Origin: Rossellomorea vietnamensis
GTDB lineage: Bacteria; Bacillota; Bacilli; Bacillales; Bacillaceae_B
Direction: 5' to 3'
Assembly (NCBI RefSeq): GCF_008180615.1
Contig: NZ_VTEH01000011.1
Coordinates: forward strand, 36,946 to 92,182
DNA: 55,237 bases
Shown here: one piece after another, positions 37,010 to 45,679 of the stretch
Numbering within the stretch: position 1 is the stretch's first letter
How the letters are laid out: each line of letters begins with the position of its first letter
Translations under genes and position numbers: made by a program
Notes under the pieces: generated by a model
Databases searched by the model: none
What the model was told of the DNA's origin: nothing
Seen by the model: the letters and a program-made list of their open reading frames with translations, nothing else

Positions 37010-38026
37010 ATGAATCTGACAATAAGAGATATTGCTAAGATGGCGGGTGTATCACCTGCCACTGTATCTAAAATTATGAACAATTATGGAGGAATCAGCG
37101 AGGCAACCCGACAAAAAGTATATAAAATTATAGAAGAAACAAAGTATCAACCAACCTTTTCGGCAAAATCACTGGCTACAAAAAAATCCAATCTGATCGG
37201 TTTGGTCTACGCAGGTAAGATTAATGTTGATTTTACACATCCCTTTTTCAATGAGGTTATCAACTCCTTCAAAAAGGCTGTAGGCACATTAGGTTACGAC
37301 ATCCTGCTGTTTTCAAATGAAAAAATCTATCAAGGCGAGAGCAAATACCTGGAGAGATGCAGACACTTTCATGTGGATGGGTGCCTGATTATTGCAGGAG
37401 ATGAAATTGAAGAAGAGGTTGAAGAAATTACGAAAAGTGATATTCCTTGTATCGGTATAGATTTAAAGTTGGACGGACCCCGCTCCAGCTATATCATGAC
37501 GGATAATACGAAAATCGGATTAAAAGTCGTAGAGCATCTTTATTTGAATCAAACCAGGAAAGTCGGCTATATCGGCGGAAAAACCGATTCACTCATTGCC
37601 AGTATCCGAAACGGAGGATTCATGGAAGGGATGGCCCAGTTTGGCTTGCCCATTCGCGAAGAGTGGATCCGGTATGGAGACTTTTTTGAAGAAAGCGGAT
37701 ATCGATCCATGAAAGAAATTTTACAGGCTGAAGAGCTGCCGGAAGCTGTATTTGCCGCTTCTGACATGATGGCTTTAGGTGCTTTGAAAGCGATAAAAGA
37801 GGAAGGGCTGTCTGTTCCAAATGATATTCAGCTCATTGGCTGTGATGATATTGAATCATGCCGTTACACCGATCCGCCGCTAACAACAGTAAAGCAGGAC
37901 AAACAAAAATTAGGGAAACTGGCTGCCTATATGCTTAATGATCTTATACAGGATAACCAGGACATCCAACCGGTTAAAGTAGACCCAGAGCTTGTCATTC
38001 GGTCATCCAGCATAGAAAGAGCATAG
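37010..38026 (+). CDS. LacI-family transcriptional regulator
   Basis: A 338-residue repressor. The N-terminal HTH and hinge (TIRDIAKMAGVSPATVSKIM, 4-23, to about 60) are followed by a periplasmic-binding-protein-like effector domain (from about 62, NLIGLVYAGKI) ending with LTTVKQDKQKLGKLAAYML. It likely binds the GAAACCGGTTTC operators at 33612 and 33719 and is relieved by the imported sugar. It lies between the transporter and the beta-glucosidase gene on the same strand. Confidence 0.92.
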   Translation: MNLTIRDIAKMAGVSPATVSKIMNNYGGISEATRQKVYKIIEETKYQPTFSAKSLATKKSNLIGLVYAGKINVDFTHPFFNEVINSFKKAVGTLGYDILLFSNEKIYQGESKYLERCRHFHVDGCLIIAGDEIEEEVEEITKSDIPCIGIDLKLDGPRSSYIMTDNTKIGLKVVEHLYLNQTRKVGYIGGKTDSLIASIRNGGFMEGMAQFGLPIREEWIRYGDFFEESGYRSMKEILQAEELPEAVFAASDMMALGALKAIKEEGLSVPNDIQLIGCDDIESCRYTDPPLTTVKQDKQKLGKLAAYMLNDLIQDNQDIQPVKVDPELVIRSSSIERA

Positions 38027-38058
38027 CCGATCCCATTACAACACGGGAGGTAATGAAT

Positions 38059-39405
38059 ATGACAACAACGATACAATTTCCAGAGACTTTGAAATGGGGA
38101 GCTGCGACAGCTTCTTATCAAATAGAAGGTGCTGCTTCTGAAGATGGACGTACTCCTTCCATTTGGGATGTATTCTCTCATGCACCCGGCAACGTCAAGA
38201 ATGGTGACCATGGAGATGAGGCATGTGACAGCTACCATCGCTATAAAGAAGATGTTCAGCACTTGAAAGACTTAGGTGTAGACTTGTACAGATTCTCGAT
38301 TTCCTGGTCAAGAGTGATTCCTGAAGGAACGGGTGAGTTGAATCCGAAAGGTGTCGCCTACTACCGCGACCTCATTGACGAGCTCTTGAAGAATGGAATC
38401 GAACCGATGATCACCCTTTACCACTGGGATCTTCCACAAATTCTTCAAGAAGAGGGAGGATGGGAAAACCGTTCGACAACAGATGCCTTCCATGAATATG
38501 CTGTTGCGATGTTTAAAGAATTCGGCGGCAAGGTCAAGAAGTGGATTACCATCAATGAACCATGGTGTGCTTCTTTTCTATCAAACTACTTAGGTATTCA
38601 CGCTCCAGGAAAAACTGATTTACAGGCTGCAGTGGACGTGTCTCATCACTTGCTTCTTGCGCATGGAAAAGCTGTTGGATCATTCAGGGATCTTGTGCCT
38701 GATGGGGAAATCGGGTATGCGCCAAATGTCGGCTGGTTAGAACCCTATACTCAAACCGAGGAAGACAAACAGGCATGTAAGCGCGGCATGATGTGGCTTA
38801 AGGATTGGTTCATGGATCCAGTCTTCAAAGGGTCTTATCCTGAACAATTGATTGAACTATTTGGAGAGCATAACGCTGTATTGAAAGCAGAAGAGGGCGA
38901 CCTTGATCTCATTTCACAGCCTATCGATTTCATGGGAATCAATTATTATACAGGCAGTCTGGGGCGTTATAAAGAAGATGGAGGTCTATTCCAAGTAGAA
39001 GAGATTCCGTTGGACGAACGCCGGACGGACATTGGCTGGCCGATTTATGGAGAAGGCTTTTACAAAACCTTAACGGATCTTCATGCAACTTATGGAGATG
39101 TGCCGATTTACATTACGGAAAACGGGGCTTGCTATAACCACGAAGTAGAGAATGGAAGAGTAGCTGATCAAGAGAGAATCGATTACCTGAAACAGCATTT
39201 GACCGCCTTGCATCGAGCGATTGGAGCGGGAGTGCCGATTAAGGGATATATTGTATGGTCCTTGCTTGATAACTTTGAGTGGGCTGAAGGGTATGAGAAG
39301 AGATTTGGTATTATCCATGTCAATTTCAGAACGTTTGAACGCACAAGAAAAGACAGCTACTACTGGTACAAGCAGACTGTTACGAATAAGTGGTTTGAGC
39401 GGTGA
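38059..39405 (+). CDS. bglA: Beta-glucosidase (GH1)
   Basis: A 448-residue cytoplasmic GH1 enzyme. Acid/base Glu167 is in TINEPW and nucleophile Glu354 in YITENG. The C-terminal EWAEGYEKRFGIIHV segment, with Glu-Trp rather than the Ser/Lys/Tyr phosphate pocket, shows it acts on non-phosphorylated glucosides, consistent with ABC import. GGGAGG is 8 nt before ATG 38059 and only 2 nt before the in-frame ATG 38053, so I prefer 38059. Last gene of the locus, terminated at 39469. Confidence 0.93.
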   Translation: MTTTIQFPETLKWGAATASYQIEGAASEDGRTPSIWDVFSHAPGNVKNGDHGDEACDSYHRYKEDVQHLKDLGVDLYRFSISWSRVIPEGTGELNPKGVAYYRDLIDELLKNGIEPMITLYHWDLPQILQEEGGWENRSTTDAFHEYAVAMFKEFGGKVKKWITINEPWCASFLSNYLGIHAPGKTDLQAAVDVSHHLLLAHGKAVGSFRDLVPDGEIGYAPNVGWLEPYTQTEEDKQACKRGMMWLKDWFMDPVFKGSYPEQLIELFGEHNAVLKAEEGDLDLISQPIDFMGINYYTGSLGRYKEDGGLFQVEEIPLDERRTDIGWPIYGEGFYKTLTDLHATYGDVPIYITENGACYNHEVENGRVADQERIDYLKQHLTALHRAIGAGVPIKGYIVWSLLDNFEWAEGYEKRFGIIHVNFRTFERTRKDSYYWYKQTVTNKWFER

Positions 39406-39468
39406 TTTGTTCAGTTTGGATGATGAAATAGATCCTAATATTAGCTGAATATTTGATAGTTCTGTTAG

Positions 39469-39505
39469 AAAAAACGACTCTTTTTAGATGAAGAGTCGTT
39501 TTTCT
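39469..39505 (+). terminator. Terminator of the beta-glucosidase locus
   Basis: AAAAACGACTCTT pairs with AAGAGTCGTTTTT. Confidence 0.9.
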
Positions 39506-39757
39506 ATTGTGTTGGGTTCGGCATGCCTCTGAATAACTTCTAATTATGTTTTTGGAGTCAAGCATCTGCGCCTAGCCCCTGGTGGTCAAATAACTTAAAG
39601 AAAATAAGAGGAAGGCCGCCTCTTTTATAGGAATGAAAACCCCTTGTTATGCTGGGAGTTCCAGGGAGCTTACAGCACGGTATAGAAAATAGGATAAGCC
39701 GGTTCCCTATTCCATTCCAGCAGAAGACATTCCATGTTTACGAAATGAATAATCCTT
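39506..39757. other. Intergenic region left of array C3
   Basis: No gene seen. A short hairpin AAGAGG...CCTCTT lies near 39608. The stretch TCAAGCATCTGCGCCTAGCC near 39558 resembles a Bacillaceae intergenic repeat I recall, but I cannot verify this. Confidence 0.35.
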
Positions 39758-39953
39758 AAAATAAGCGGAGTTTTTCCGTTTAAGCTACGGTGTTGAATAC
39801 GATTTGGGGTGAATAAGCGGATTATTTCCGCTTAAGCACAGTGATACGAGCCATTTTCACATCTTTTAAACAAATAAGCGGAAAATTCTCCGCTTTTATT
39901 TAGCTATTTTACGTGATAATGACTTGAATAAGCGGAATTTCTTCTCTTATTTC
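39758..39953. repeat. Palindrome array C3 (four hairpins, GCGGA...TCCGC type)
   Basis: Four palindromes AATAAGCGGA...TCCGCTTA have right arms at 39779, 39831, 39893 and 39946, giving spacings of 52, 62 and 53 nt. The stem has GCGG where C1, C2 and C4 mostly have GGG, so sequence differs while spacing is kept. The second spacer shares CCATTTTC with C4. Confidence 0.9.
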
Positions 39954-40252
39954 TCAAGGTTTCTTCAATGAGAAAATCATTGGGGTCTTTTAAGACGAGG
40001 CAGGTGAAGGTGGCTTCCAGAAGAATATTAAATCTGGAGAAAATCCAGCTTCTGCCCATAAGGTTAATAAGCCAAAGAGAATAAAAGATAAGCCCAGCTA
40101 GTTTCTCTCGTGAACAATTTCCTAATGCTACTGCCAGAGCGCTTCCGTTTTAGGTACGTCACTCTTAGGGCTTTTAAGCACTAAAACGTTTTATTTTAAA
40201 GGGGCGAAGAGGTATAGTAGTAATAGAATCTTTATCGAAGAGTTGGTGTACG
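39954..40252. other. Intergenic region before ohrR
   Basis: About 300 nt without a plausible gene. The ohrR promoter should lie near its right end. I see nothing else definable. Confidence 0.35.
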
Positions 40253-40684
40253 ATGGAAAACGAATTTGAACAGTTGAAGCTTGAGAACCAGATCTGCTTT
40301 TTGCTGTATGCGGCTTCAAGGGAAATGACGAAGCAATATAAACCTATTTTGGAGGACCTGGATGTTACGTATCCTCAATATCTAGTGCTTTTGCTGCTGT
40401 GGGAGCATGAGAGTCTGACTGTTAAAGGAATGGGCGAGAAGTTGTTTTTGGATTCGGGGACACTTACCCCGATGCTCAAGCGGATGGAAGAGCAGGGACT
40501 TCTTGTCAGGGAGAGATCGGACGAAGATCAACGCTCCGTTTCGGTGAAGCTGACCTCTGAGGGACAAAATCTTAAGGGAAAAGCGGCGGACATCCCCGGG
40601 CGCATATTATCACTTGCGGGCAGCACGGAAGAAGAGAATAAAGTGTTGAAATCCTCGCTTCTGCGGCTGTTGAATAACCTTTAA
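40253..40684 (+). CDS. ohrR: MarR-family organic-hydroperoxide regulator OhrR
   Basis: A 143-residue winged-helix repressor. Cys15 (ENQICFLLYAASREMTKQY) is exactly where the single redox-sensing cysteine sits in B. subtilis OhrR, and the following Tyr-rich DVTYPQYLVLLLLWE and LFLDSGTLTPMLKRMEEQGL wings match. Peroxide oxidises Cys15 and releases DNA. It is convergent with its presumed target ohrA, with a bidirectional terminator between them. The ribosome site is weak. Confidence 0.93.
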   Translation: MENEFEQLKLENQICFLLYAASREMTKQYKPILEDLDVTYPQYLVLLLLWEHESLTVKGMGEKLFLDSGTLTPMLKRMEEQGLLVRERSDEDQRSVSVKLTSEGQNLKGKAADIPGRILSLAGSTEEENKVLKSSLLRLLNNL

Positions 40685-40700
40685 TCAAACGTTTGATTAA
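40681..40700. promoter_or_regulatory. Perfect 20-bp palindrome overlapping the ohrR stop codon
   Basis: TTAATCAAACGTTTGATTAA is fully self-complementary and includes the ohrR TAA. It has the form of a TetR- or MarR-type operator, but no promoter follows it. Role unknown. Confidence 0.5.
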
Positions 40701-40701
40701 T

Positions 40702-40742
40702 AAAAAAAGTTCACGATTCCTTGATGGAATCGTGAACTTTTT
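40702..40742. terminator. Bidirectional terminator between ohrR and ohrA
   Basis: AAAAAAAGTTCACGATTCC pairs with GGAATCGTGAACTTTTT around a 5-nt loop. Confidence 0.9.
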
Positions 40743-40754
40743 ACTATCTTAGGC

Positions 40755-41180
40755 TTACTCTACAACTTCCAATTCAACATCGATATTTCCTTTTGTTGCC
40801 TTGGAGTAAGGGCAGAATTCATGTGCTTTGTGTACAAGGTTTTCTAACGTATCACGATCTACGCCTGTACCTTTCACTTGCAGTTTCACCGCAAGTTTAT
40901 AGCCTTGATCCGCTTCATCCTTCAATAAGCTAACGTTGGCTGTAACCTCTGAATCAAAGGATACTTTTGCTTTCTTGGCAATCAGTTGAAGAGCGCCGTC
41001 AAAGCATGCTGCATAACCTGCTGCGAAAAGCTGTTCAGGGTTTGTTGCTTCCGGCAGTTCTTTCTTCCTTGGTGTTCCCGGCATCGCTAACTGCAGATTG
41101 ATGTTCCCCTCTGAGGATTCTACACGGCCTTCACGTCCGCCGACAGCTGATACGGATGTAGTAAATAATGCGTCTGACAT
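40755..41180 (-). CDS. ohrA: Organic hydroperoxide reductase (Ohr/OsmC family)
   Basis: A 141-residue thiol peroxidase that reduces organic hydroperoxides. The two catalytic cysteines are Cys59 (AAGYAACFDGAL) and Cys123 (HEFCPYSKATKGN), both with family context intact. I use ATG 41180, with AAGGAGAG upstream; the longer frame to 41243 crosses the operator region. Likely repressed by OhrR from the adjacent convergent gene. Confidence 0.94.
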   Translation of the reverse strand: MSDALFTTSVSAVGGREGRVESSEGNINLQLAMPGTPRKKELPEATNPEQLFAAGYAACFDGALQLIAKKAKVSFDSEVTANVSLLKDEADQGYKLAVKLQVKGTGVDRDTLENLVHKAHEFCPYSKATKGNIDVELEVVE

Positions 41181-41207
41181 TTTGCATCTCTCCTTTAAGT
41201 TTTTTCG

Positions 41208-41250
41208 TGTAAAATAAGTTGTGCACAATTTAATTTTACACAATTAAAAT
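41208..41250 (-). promoter_or_regulatory. Candidate OhrR operator upstream of ohrA
   Basis: Overlapping inverted repeats TTGTGCACAA and AATTTTACACAATTAAAATT lie just upstream of ohrA. They resemble the B. subtilis OhrR boxes built from ACAATT/AATTGT halves. Assignment is by similarity and position. Confidence 0.65.
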
Positions 41251-41389
41251 TTATAGTCAATGATTTGGATTGTGGAACTCTCACCCTATGTACATATAGT
41301 TCACACTGGGCGGGAATTTAAACCTTTAATTGCCTATCGGGTGAAAAGGGGGAAGAAATCTTTTCACACAGGTTTACTTATTGCACCTA

Positions 41390-41423
41390 GACAAAAGACT
41401 CGTCGTTTGGCGAGTCTTTTGTC
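41390..41423 (-). terminator. Terminator of the HD-domain gene
   Basis: GACAAAAGACTCG and CGAGTCTTTTGTC form a perfect stem around an 8-nt loop. Confidence 0.85.
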
Positions 41424-41499
41424 ATCAGATTAATCTTTATTAATGGCCGGGTTGTTGAAGGAGGTTTTTTAATCCTTTGAGCTATACCTGCCATTTTGA

Positions 41500-42126
41500 T
41501 TATTTAATCAGGACACTATCCTTAATGAGTTCCGTATCCTTTCCAGCTTCCTTTAATTTTATTTCCGCTTCACTCTCAATTAAATCCTTTAATAGTTGAA
41601 GAGTTTGGTCAAACTCTACATGTTTGCCCATCATAAAGCTCATACCATGCTCAATTTCTAACCAAGTTGATAAATCAGCTTCATTATGTTGAAGTTGTGC
41701 TTCTAATTTATCCAAGGCATTTGCGACTTTCGCTTCGTATGTCTCTTTATTTTCAAACTCGAACCATAGATCATATAAATCGTTTCCTAATGAATTTCCT
41801 AATGTATCCCTTATCTTTTCTATTGATTTAATCTCATTCAATGCTTTGAGTTCCTTAGCTGCAGGGTTATCCATCGTATCAAAGGCAGGGATGTCTCCGG
41901 CCTCAGCCTCCACCAAATCGTGGATGGTAATCATTTTTAGTAATTTGGAGGTATCTACCTTCTGTTCTAAATAGGGTTCTATTAATATAGCCATTAAGGT
42001 AACCCTCCAAGTATGCTCAGCTACACTTTCTTGTCTGCCATTAGACAGCCAACTGTGCCTCATTTCAGATTTTAATTTCTCTCCCAATTTGATTATTTCA
42101 AGTATTTTTAAAAGGTTTGTTTTCAT
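41500..42126 (-). CDS. HD-domain phosphohydrolase (YfbR/HDDC2-like)
   Basis: A 208-residue cytoplasmic metal-dependent phosphohydrolase. The HD-superfamily ligands are visible as His in ESVAEHTWRV (about 38), the HD pair in ITIHDLVEAEAGD (about 70) and Asp in NALDKLEAQLQ (about 137). This pattern matches 5'-deoxynucleotidases of the YfbR/HDDC2 type. I use ATG 42126, with GGGGGA upstream; the earlier in-frame ATG 42141 has no ribosome site. Single gene. Confidence 0.82.
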   Translation of the reverse strand: MKTNLLKILEIIKLGEKLKSEMRHSWLSNGRQESVAEHTWRVTLMAILIEPYLEQKVDTSKLLKMITIHDLVEAEAGDIPAFDTMDNPAAKELKALNEIKSIEKIRDTLGNSLGNDLYDLWFEFENKETYEAKVANALDKLEAQLQHNEADLSTWLEIEHGMSFMMGKHVEFDQTLQLLKDLIESEAEIKLKEAGKDTELIKDSVLIK

Positions 42127-42141
42127 TTCCAGTTCCCCCAT

Positions 42142-42536
42142 AATTATGTTTTGTCCATAAATAACTATTCAGAGAGTAGTTTATTTATGGAGGATATAAA
42201 TTTATTCCAATTATTTCAAAAACAGGCAGCTTACTCAAGAAAGGTTTCAAATAAACAGGCTGTTTTGACAGAGGCTGCAGCTTTTGGAAAAATCTCAAAA
42301 GCAGAATGAAAAAAGGCGGAAACCCTAAGAATAGTAGTTTCGTATTATTCCATTAAGATAGGCTTTTGGCAGAAGAACCTCACCAGAATGGCTGCCAGTT
42401 GCACGGTTAATGCTTTAAAAATCTTGAGATAATAAGAAACTGACCTATGTTAGTTCATAGGTCAGTACTAATGTCATTTATACAAAAGGCTCCCAAAAAT
42501 CGGAGCCCTTTATTTAGAGTGAAGCCGCTTTCTCTT
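42142..42536. other. Intergenic region with terminator hairpin at 42484-42512
   Basis: A hairpin AAAAGGCTCC/GGAGCCCTTT at 42484-42512 probably terminates the minus-strand DUF418 gene. A 40-codon frame at 42188-42310 begins with ATG but lacks a ribosome site and resembles nothing, so I do not call it a gene. Confidence 0.5.
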
Positions 42537-43781
42537 CTATAGTATCCCCCGGTTATCAACTGTCCCAGGAGCAGGGTCTTTCTTTTTCATAGATTGAAAT
42601 TTTCCATAGGTGAAGGATCTCCACAGCCATTCGAATGGACCGAATTGGAATTTCTTCAGCCAGAAGTAACTGAAGATAATTTGGGCACTGAAGATTGCCA
42701 GGGCGATAAGGGTGCCGGCCCACAAGCTAACTTCTTCGTATAAGTCCAACCCGACGAAGATCAAGACACAGATGATGGATTGTGACAGGTAATTTGTCAG
42801 CGCCATCTGTCCTGCAAAGCCAAGCGGACGTAATCGTTTTTGCCATTGATCCTTCCTTAAGAGCAGTGTCAAAGCTGAGATATAGAAGAAACATAACGTT
42901 ACTCCGCTCAGGCTTGTAAACACTTGAACGTAGGTTGAATTTTTAACTCCTTCGCCGATGATTTCCAGTTTATAAAGCGCCAGCAGTGCGACAAGCGGAA
43001 TGCTGATCAGGAATGAGATGGTCCGGATTTTGCGGATCAGTCCCAAATGCTGTGTATCCGGCCGGAAAATGCCTGCTTTTCCTGCAGCTAAACCAAACAA
43101 GAACATGGCCAGCACAGGAATCATAGCTGGAATGGCATTGAAAATGAGCGGAACGAGTTCAGCTCCGAGACGGTAGGAAATCAGTTCTCCGTATCCTGCT
43201 GTCGTATAAGCGTCGACATACTCATCATATTGCTCATTGTAGGCAGTAACGTTCATATCTTGAAACTCCTCCAGCAGTCCGCTGGGAAGTAACAGCGTCA
43301 TGCTGAACAGAGCATTGATCACCAGCAGCAGGCTGAAGGCCCAGATGATCATCGTCTTAATCTTTCTTTTATAGAAAGCCAACAGCAGAAGCCCGGTTAG
43401 TGCGTAGGTATGCAGGATATCCCCGAACCACAAGAAGATGAGGTGGGCGGCGCCGAATAGTAACAACCCCAGAATCCTCCGAAGGTAAAGCGGTGTTACT
43501 TTAAGCCCTTTTTGCTCAGCGCGGCTCATAAAGATATAGAAGCCGAGTCCGAAGAGAAAGGAAAATATCGTGAAGAACTTCATGTCGATGAATAACGCGA
43601 AAAAAAAGTCAATCCAATAATCCACGCCTGACAAATCTGCTTCTACAGCATTGATTGATCTCAAAAATTCAGCAGAGTGAAAAGCGGGCATGTTCACCAG
43701 GAAAATTCCGAATAGAGCAAACCCCCTGATGATATCGATCGTAACAATACGATCACTCCCTAAAACAGGTGACGAATTCAT
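42537..43781 (-). CDS. DUF418 family membrane protein (YeiB-like)
   Basis: A 414-residue integral membrane protein with about nine or ten helices. It opens with RIVTIDIIRGFALFGIFLVN and has the DUF418 C-terminal block FQFGPFEWLWRSFTYGKFQ. Helices around 60-85 carry FFTIFSFLFGLGF. The family is widespread in Bacillus and functionally uncharacterised, with distant similarity to acyltransferase 3 proteins. Single gene. GGAGAA precedes the ATG on the minus strand. Confidence 0.88.
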   Translation of the reverse strand: MNSSPVLGSDRIVTIDIIRGFALFGIFLVNMPAFHSAEFLRSINAVEADLSGVDYWIDFFFALFIDMKFFTIFSFLFGLGFYIFMSRAEQKGLKVTPLYLRRILGLLLFGAAHLIFLWFGDILHTYALTGLLLLAFYKRKIKTMIIWAFSLLLVINALFSMTLLLPSGLLEEFQDMNVTAYNEQYDEYVDAYTTAGYGELISYRLGAELVPLIFNAIPAMIPVLAMFLFGLAAGKAGIFRPDTQHLGLIRKIRTISFLISIPLVALLALYKLEIIGEGVKNSTYVQVFTSLSGVTLCFFYISALTLLLRKDQWQKRLRPLGFAGQMALTNYLSQSIICVLIFVGLDLYEEVSLWAGTLIALAIFSAQIIFSYFWLKKFQFGPFEWLWRSFTYGKFQSMKKKDPAPGTVDNRGIL

Positions 43782-43871
43782 GATCTTTTCTCCTTTTCTA
43801 TTATGTATATACTCTTATATATGTTGAAAGCCGGATTTCATGTGGAAATCCCTTGAACCCGGCATCCTCTC

Positions 43872-44033
43872 TTACTTATATTCCGGAACAAATGCCATTC
43901 CCGCAAACAACAGAATTCCTCCTGATATCCGCAAAGCGCGGACATGGCTGAATTCTGGAAAGAAAACGACGGAGCTGACCAGTAGAAAAGCTCCTATGAG
44001 AAAGAGTGTGATTCCTATGTATTTTTTTATCAT
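43872..44033 (-). CDS. Small membrane protein (53 aa)
   Basis: A short minus-strand gene starting at 44033 with ACGGAGG upstream. It encodes two hydrophobic helices (IGITLFLIGAFLLVSSVVFF and ISGGILLFAGMAFV) joined by a short turn. The good ribosome site and clean two-helix layout support it over the plus-strand frame in the same place, which has neither. Function unknown. Confidence 0.65.
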   Translation of the reverse strand: MIKKYIGITLFLIGAFLLVSSVVFFPEFSHVRALRISGGILLFAGMAFVPEYK

Positions 44034-44162
44034 GGGAAATCCTCCGTTAATGAATATAGTGAAATTATCTCTTTATTCTCATATTTTGGCAATAAAATTT
44101 TTAAAAAATCGTAGAAAGGTATTCTGGGAGGCTGGCCTGGTCATCCATTAAAGCCGCGCCAA

Positions 44163-44194
44163 AAAAGCGAAGGACAACGTGCCGCTTCGCTTTT
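44163..44194 (-). terminator. Terminator of the sensor kinase gene
   Basis: AAAAGCGAAG and CTTCGCTTTT form the stem, 25 nt beyond the kinase stop codon on the minus strand. Confidence 0.8.
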
Positions 44195-44218
44195 AAAAGT
44201 GAGGTTAAGGCGCTTGGG

Positions 44219-45487
44219 CTATTGATCCGATTCAGCAAGGGGAAGTTCGATTGTAAAAGTCGTGCCCTTATTGATCGCGCTTTCGACTGTAACTTCACCG
44301 CCGAGATTCTTGATGATGCTGTAGGAAACCATCAGACCCAAGCCAGTTCCGCTTTGCCCTTTTGTCGTGAAATAAGGCTGTCCAAGCCGGCTGATCTGCT
44401 CCTTATCCATACCGACTCCGTTGTCTTCAATGCACAATTTCACTTTTCGGTTGAAAATAAATGAAGTGACGGATATTTTCCCTCCTGCCGGTACCAGGGC
44501 TGCCGCTTCTATGCTGTTCAATAAGAAATTCATGAAGGCCTGCTGAAGTCCTTGCTTATCAGCCCATATTTCACAGTCTTCCAAATCAGACTCTAATGCA
44601 ATGCTGTGCTGGTTGGCCAGGGGTTTCACTACTTGCAGAACGTAGTGAAGCTGATCTTTCAAGTTGAGATTTTCTACTTTTTCAGAGTGAGGTTTGGCGA
44701 AGGCCAAATAATTCGATATCAGGCTTTTTGCTCGTTCCAGCTCACTTATGGAGATTTCGATATACTGCTTTTTTTGTGCGTCCTGTTCGGTTTGCTGAAG
44801 AAGCTGGAGAAAGCCGAAAACCGTTGTTAACGGATTTTTTAATTCATGGTTGATGCTGGCTGACAGATGGGCGACCATTTCATTTTTTTCTGCAACAAGC
44901 GTCTTCTCTTTGTATTGAAGGCTTCTGGTGAGCAGCAGGATAACGAGCATGACAACCATCGAGCTAATGAGAGTCAATGAGAAATCAAATAACCACACAA
45001 TTACAAGCTCTGTTGTGAGCTGGACAAGGAACAGGCCGGTCACCCCTGTGATCAAAGGGGAAATGAGTGTGAGTCCTGTTCCCGTCAAGAATTTTTTTCT
45101 GAATGACAAAGAGTGATACGATTTAAAAAGCAGGATGGCGGCTAGCACCTCTGCCCCATTCCCAAAGATGGTCGTATAAATCCCCATTCCCCCAAGGCTC
45201 AGCCTGTATAGCACCGTAACCGCATACAGGCCTGCCCCCACCAGCGGTCCGCCATAAATGGTGCCGAATACCAAGGGGATATCCCTTAAATCCCAAATGA
45301 GCCCCTCGCTCAAGGAAGTGGAAAACCTGATGCATAAGATAATGACAATTGAAAAGGTAAAGAAGATCAACAGTTTATAATTTTTTCTGTAAAAATCTTT
45401 TAGTTCTGTTAAGAAAACAATGGTCAAGCAGCTAATTACAATCAACAAGAAATTAATAAGGGGATCATAGTACTGAAAGTTATCCAT
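44219..45487 (-). CDS. Sensor histidine kinase with 5TM-LYT sensor (KinB-like)
   Basis: A 422-residue membrane kinase. About six N-terminal helices (1-190) include the 5TM-5TMR_LYT signature (DLRDIPLVFGTIYGGPLVGA, then RLSLGG). HisKA follows, with the phosphoacceptor His in SASINHELKNPLTTVFGFLQ, then HATPase_c with the N-box (FLNSIEAA), the G1 box (IEDNGVGMD) and the G2 box (TGLGL). No response regulator gene is adjacent, so it is an orphan kinase. The layout matches B. subtilis KinB, which feeds the sporulation phosphorelay, but orthology is not proven. Confidence 0.85.
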   Translation of the reverse strand: MDNFQYYDPLINFLLIVISCLTIVFLTELKDFYRKNYKLLIFFTFSIVIILCIRFSTSLSEGLIWDLRDIPLVFGTIYGGPLVGAGLYAVTVLYRLSLGGMGIYTTIFGNGAEVLAAILLFKSYHSLSFRKKFLTGTGLTLISPLITGVTGLFLVQLTTELVIVWLFDFSLTLISSMVVMLVILLLTRSLQYKEKTLVAEKNEMVAHLSASINHELKNPLTTVFGFLQLLQQTEQDAQKKQYIEISISELERAKSLISNYLAFAKPHSEKVENLNLKDQLHYVLQVVKPLANQHSIALESDLEDCEIWADKQGLQQAFMNFLLNSIEAAALVPAGGKISVTSFIFNRKVKLCIEDNGVGMDKEQISRLGQPYFTTKGQSGTGLGLMVSYSIIKNLGGEVTVESAINKGTTFTIELPLAESDQ

Positions 45488-45679
45488 TTTTTCATCCTTC
45501 TACTAACATTTTACGCGGATTATCACAACGGCAGCCACATGAAAAATGAATGGCAGGGTGCTTGGAGGTGTGTGGATAAAATTGGATGGCCCCCGCTGCT
45601 TCTTCACGATCCGGTCTTTTCTATATAATAGACACTATTAACATTATTTTAGAATCTTAACCGGTGAGGGGGTGAGGAC

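Noticed and set aside
42188..42310. 40-codon frame starting with ATG
   Set aside because: No ribosome site, and it sits in a gap between two minus-strand genes.
43840..44151. 103-codon plus-strand frame
   Set aside because: It is antisense to a minus-strand 53-residue membrane protein gene that has a good ribosome site; the plus frame has none.
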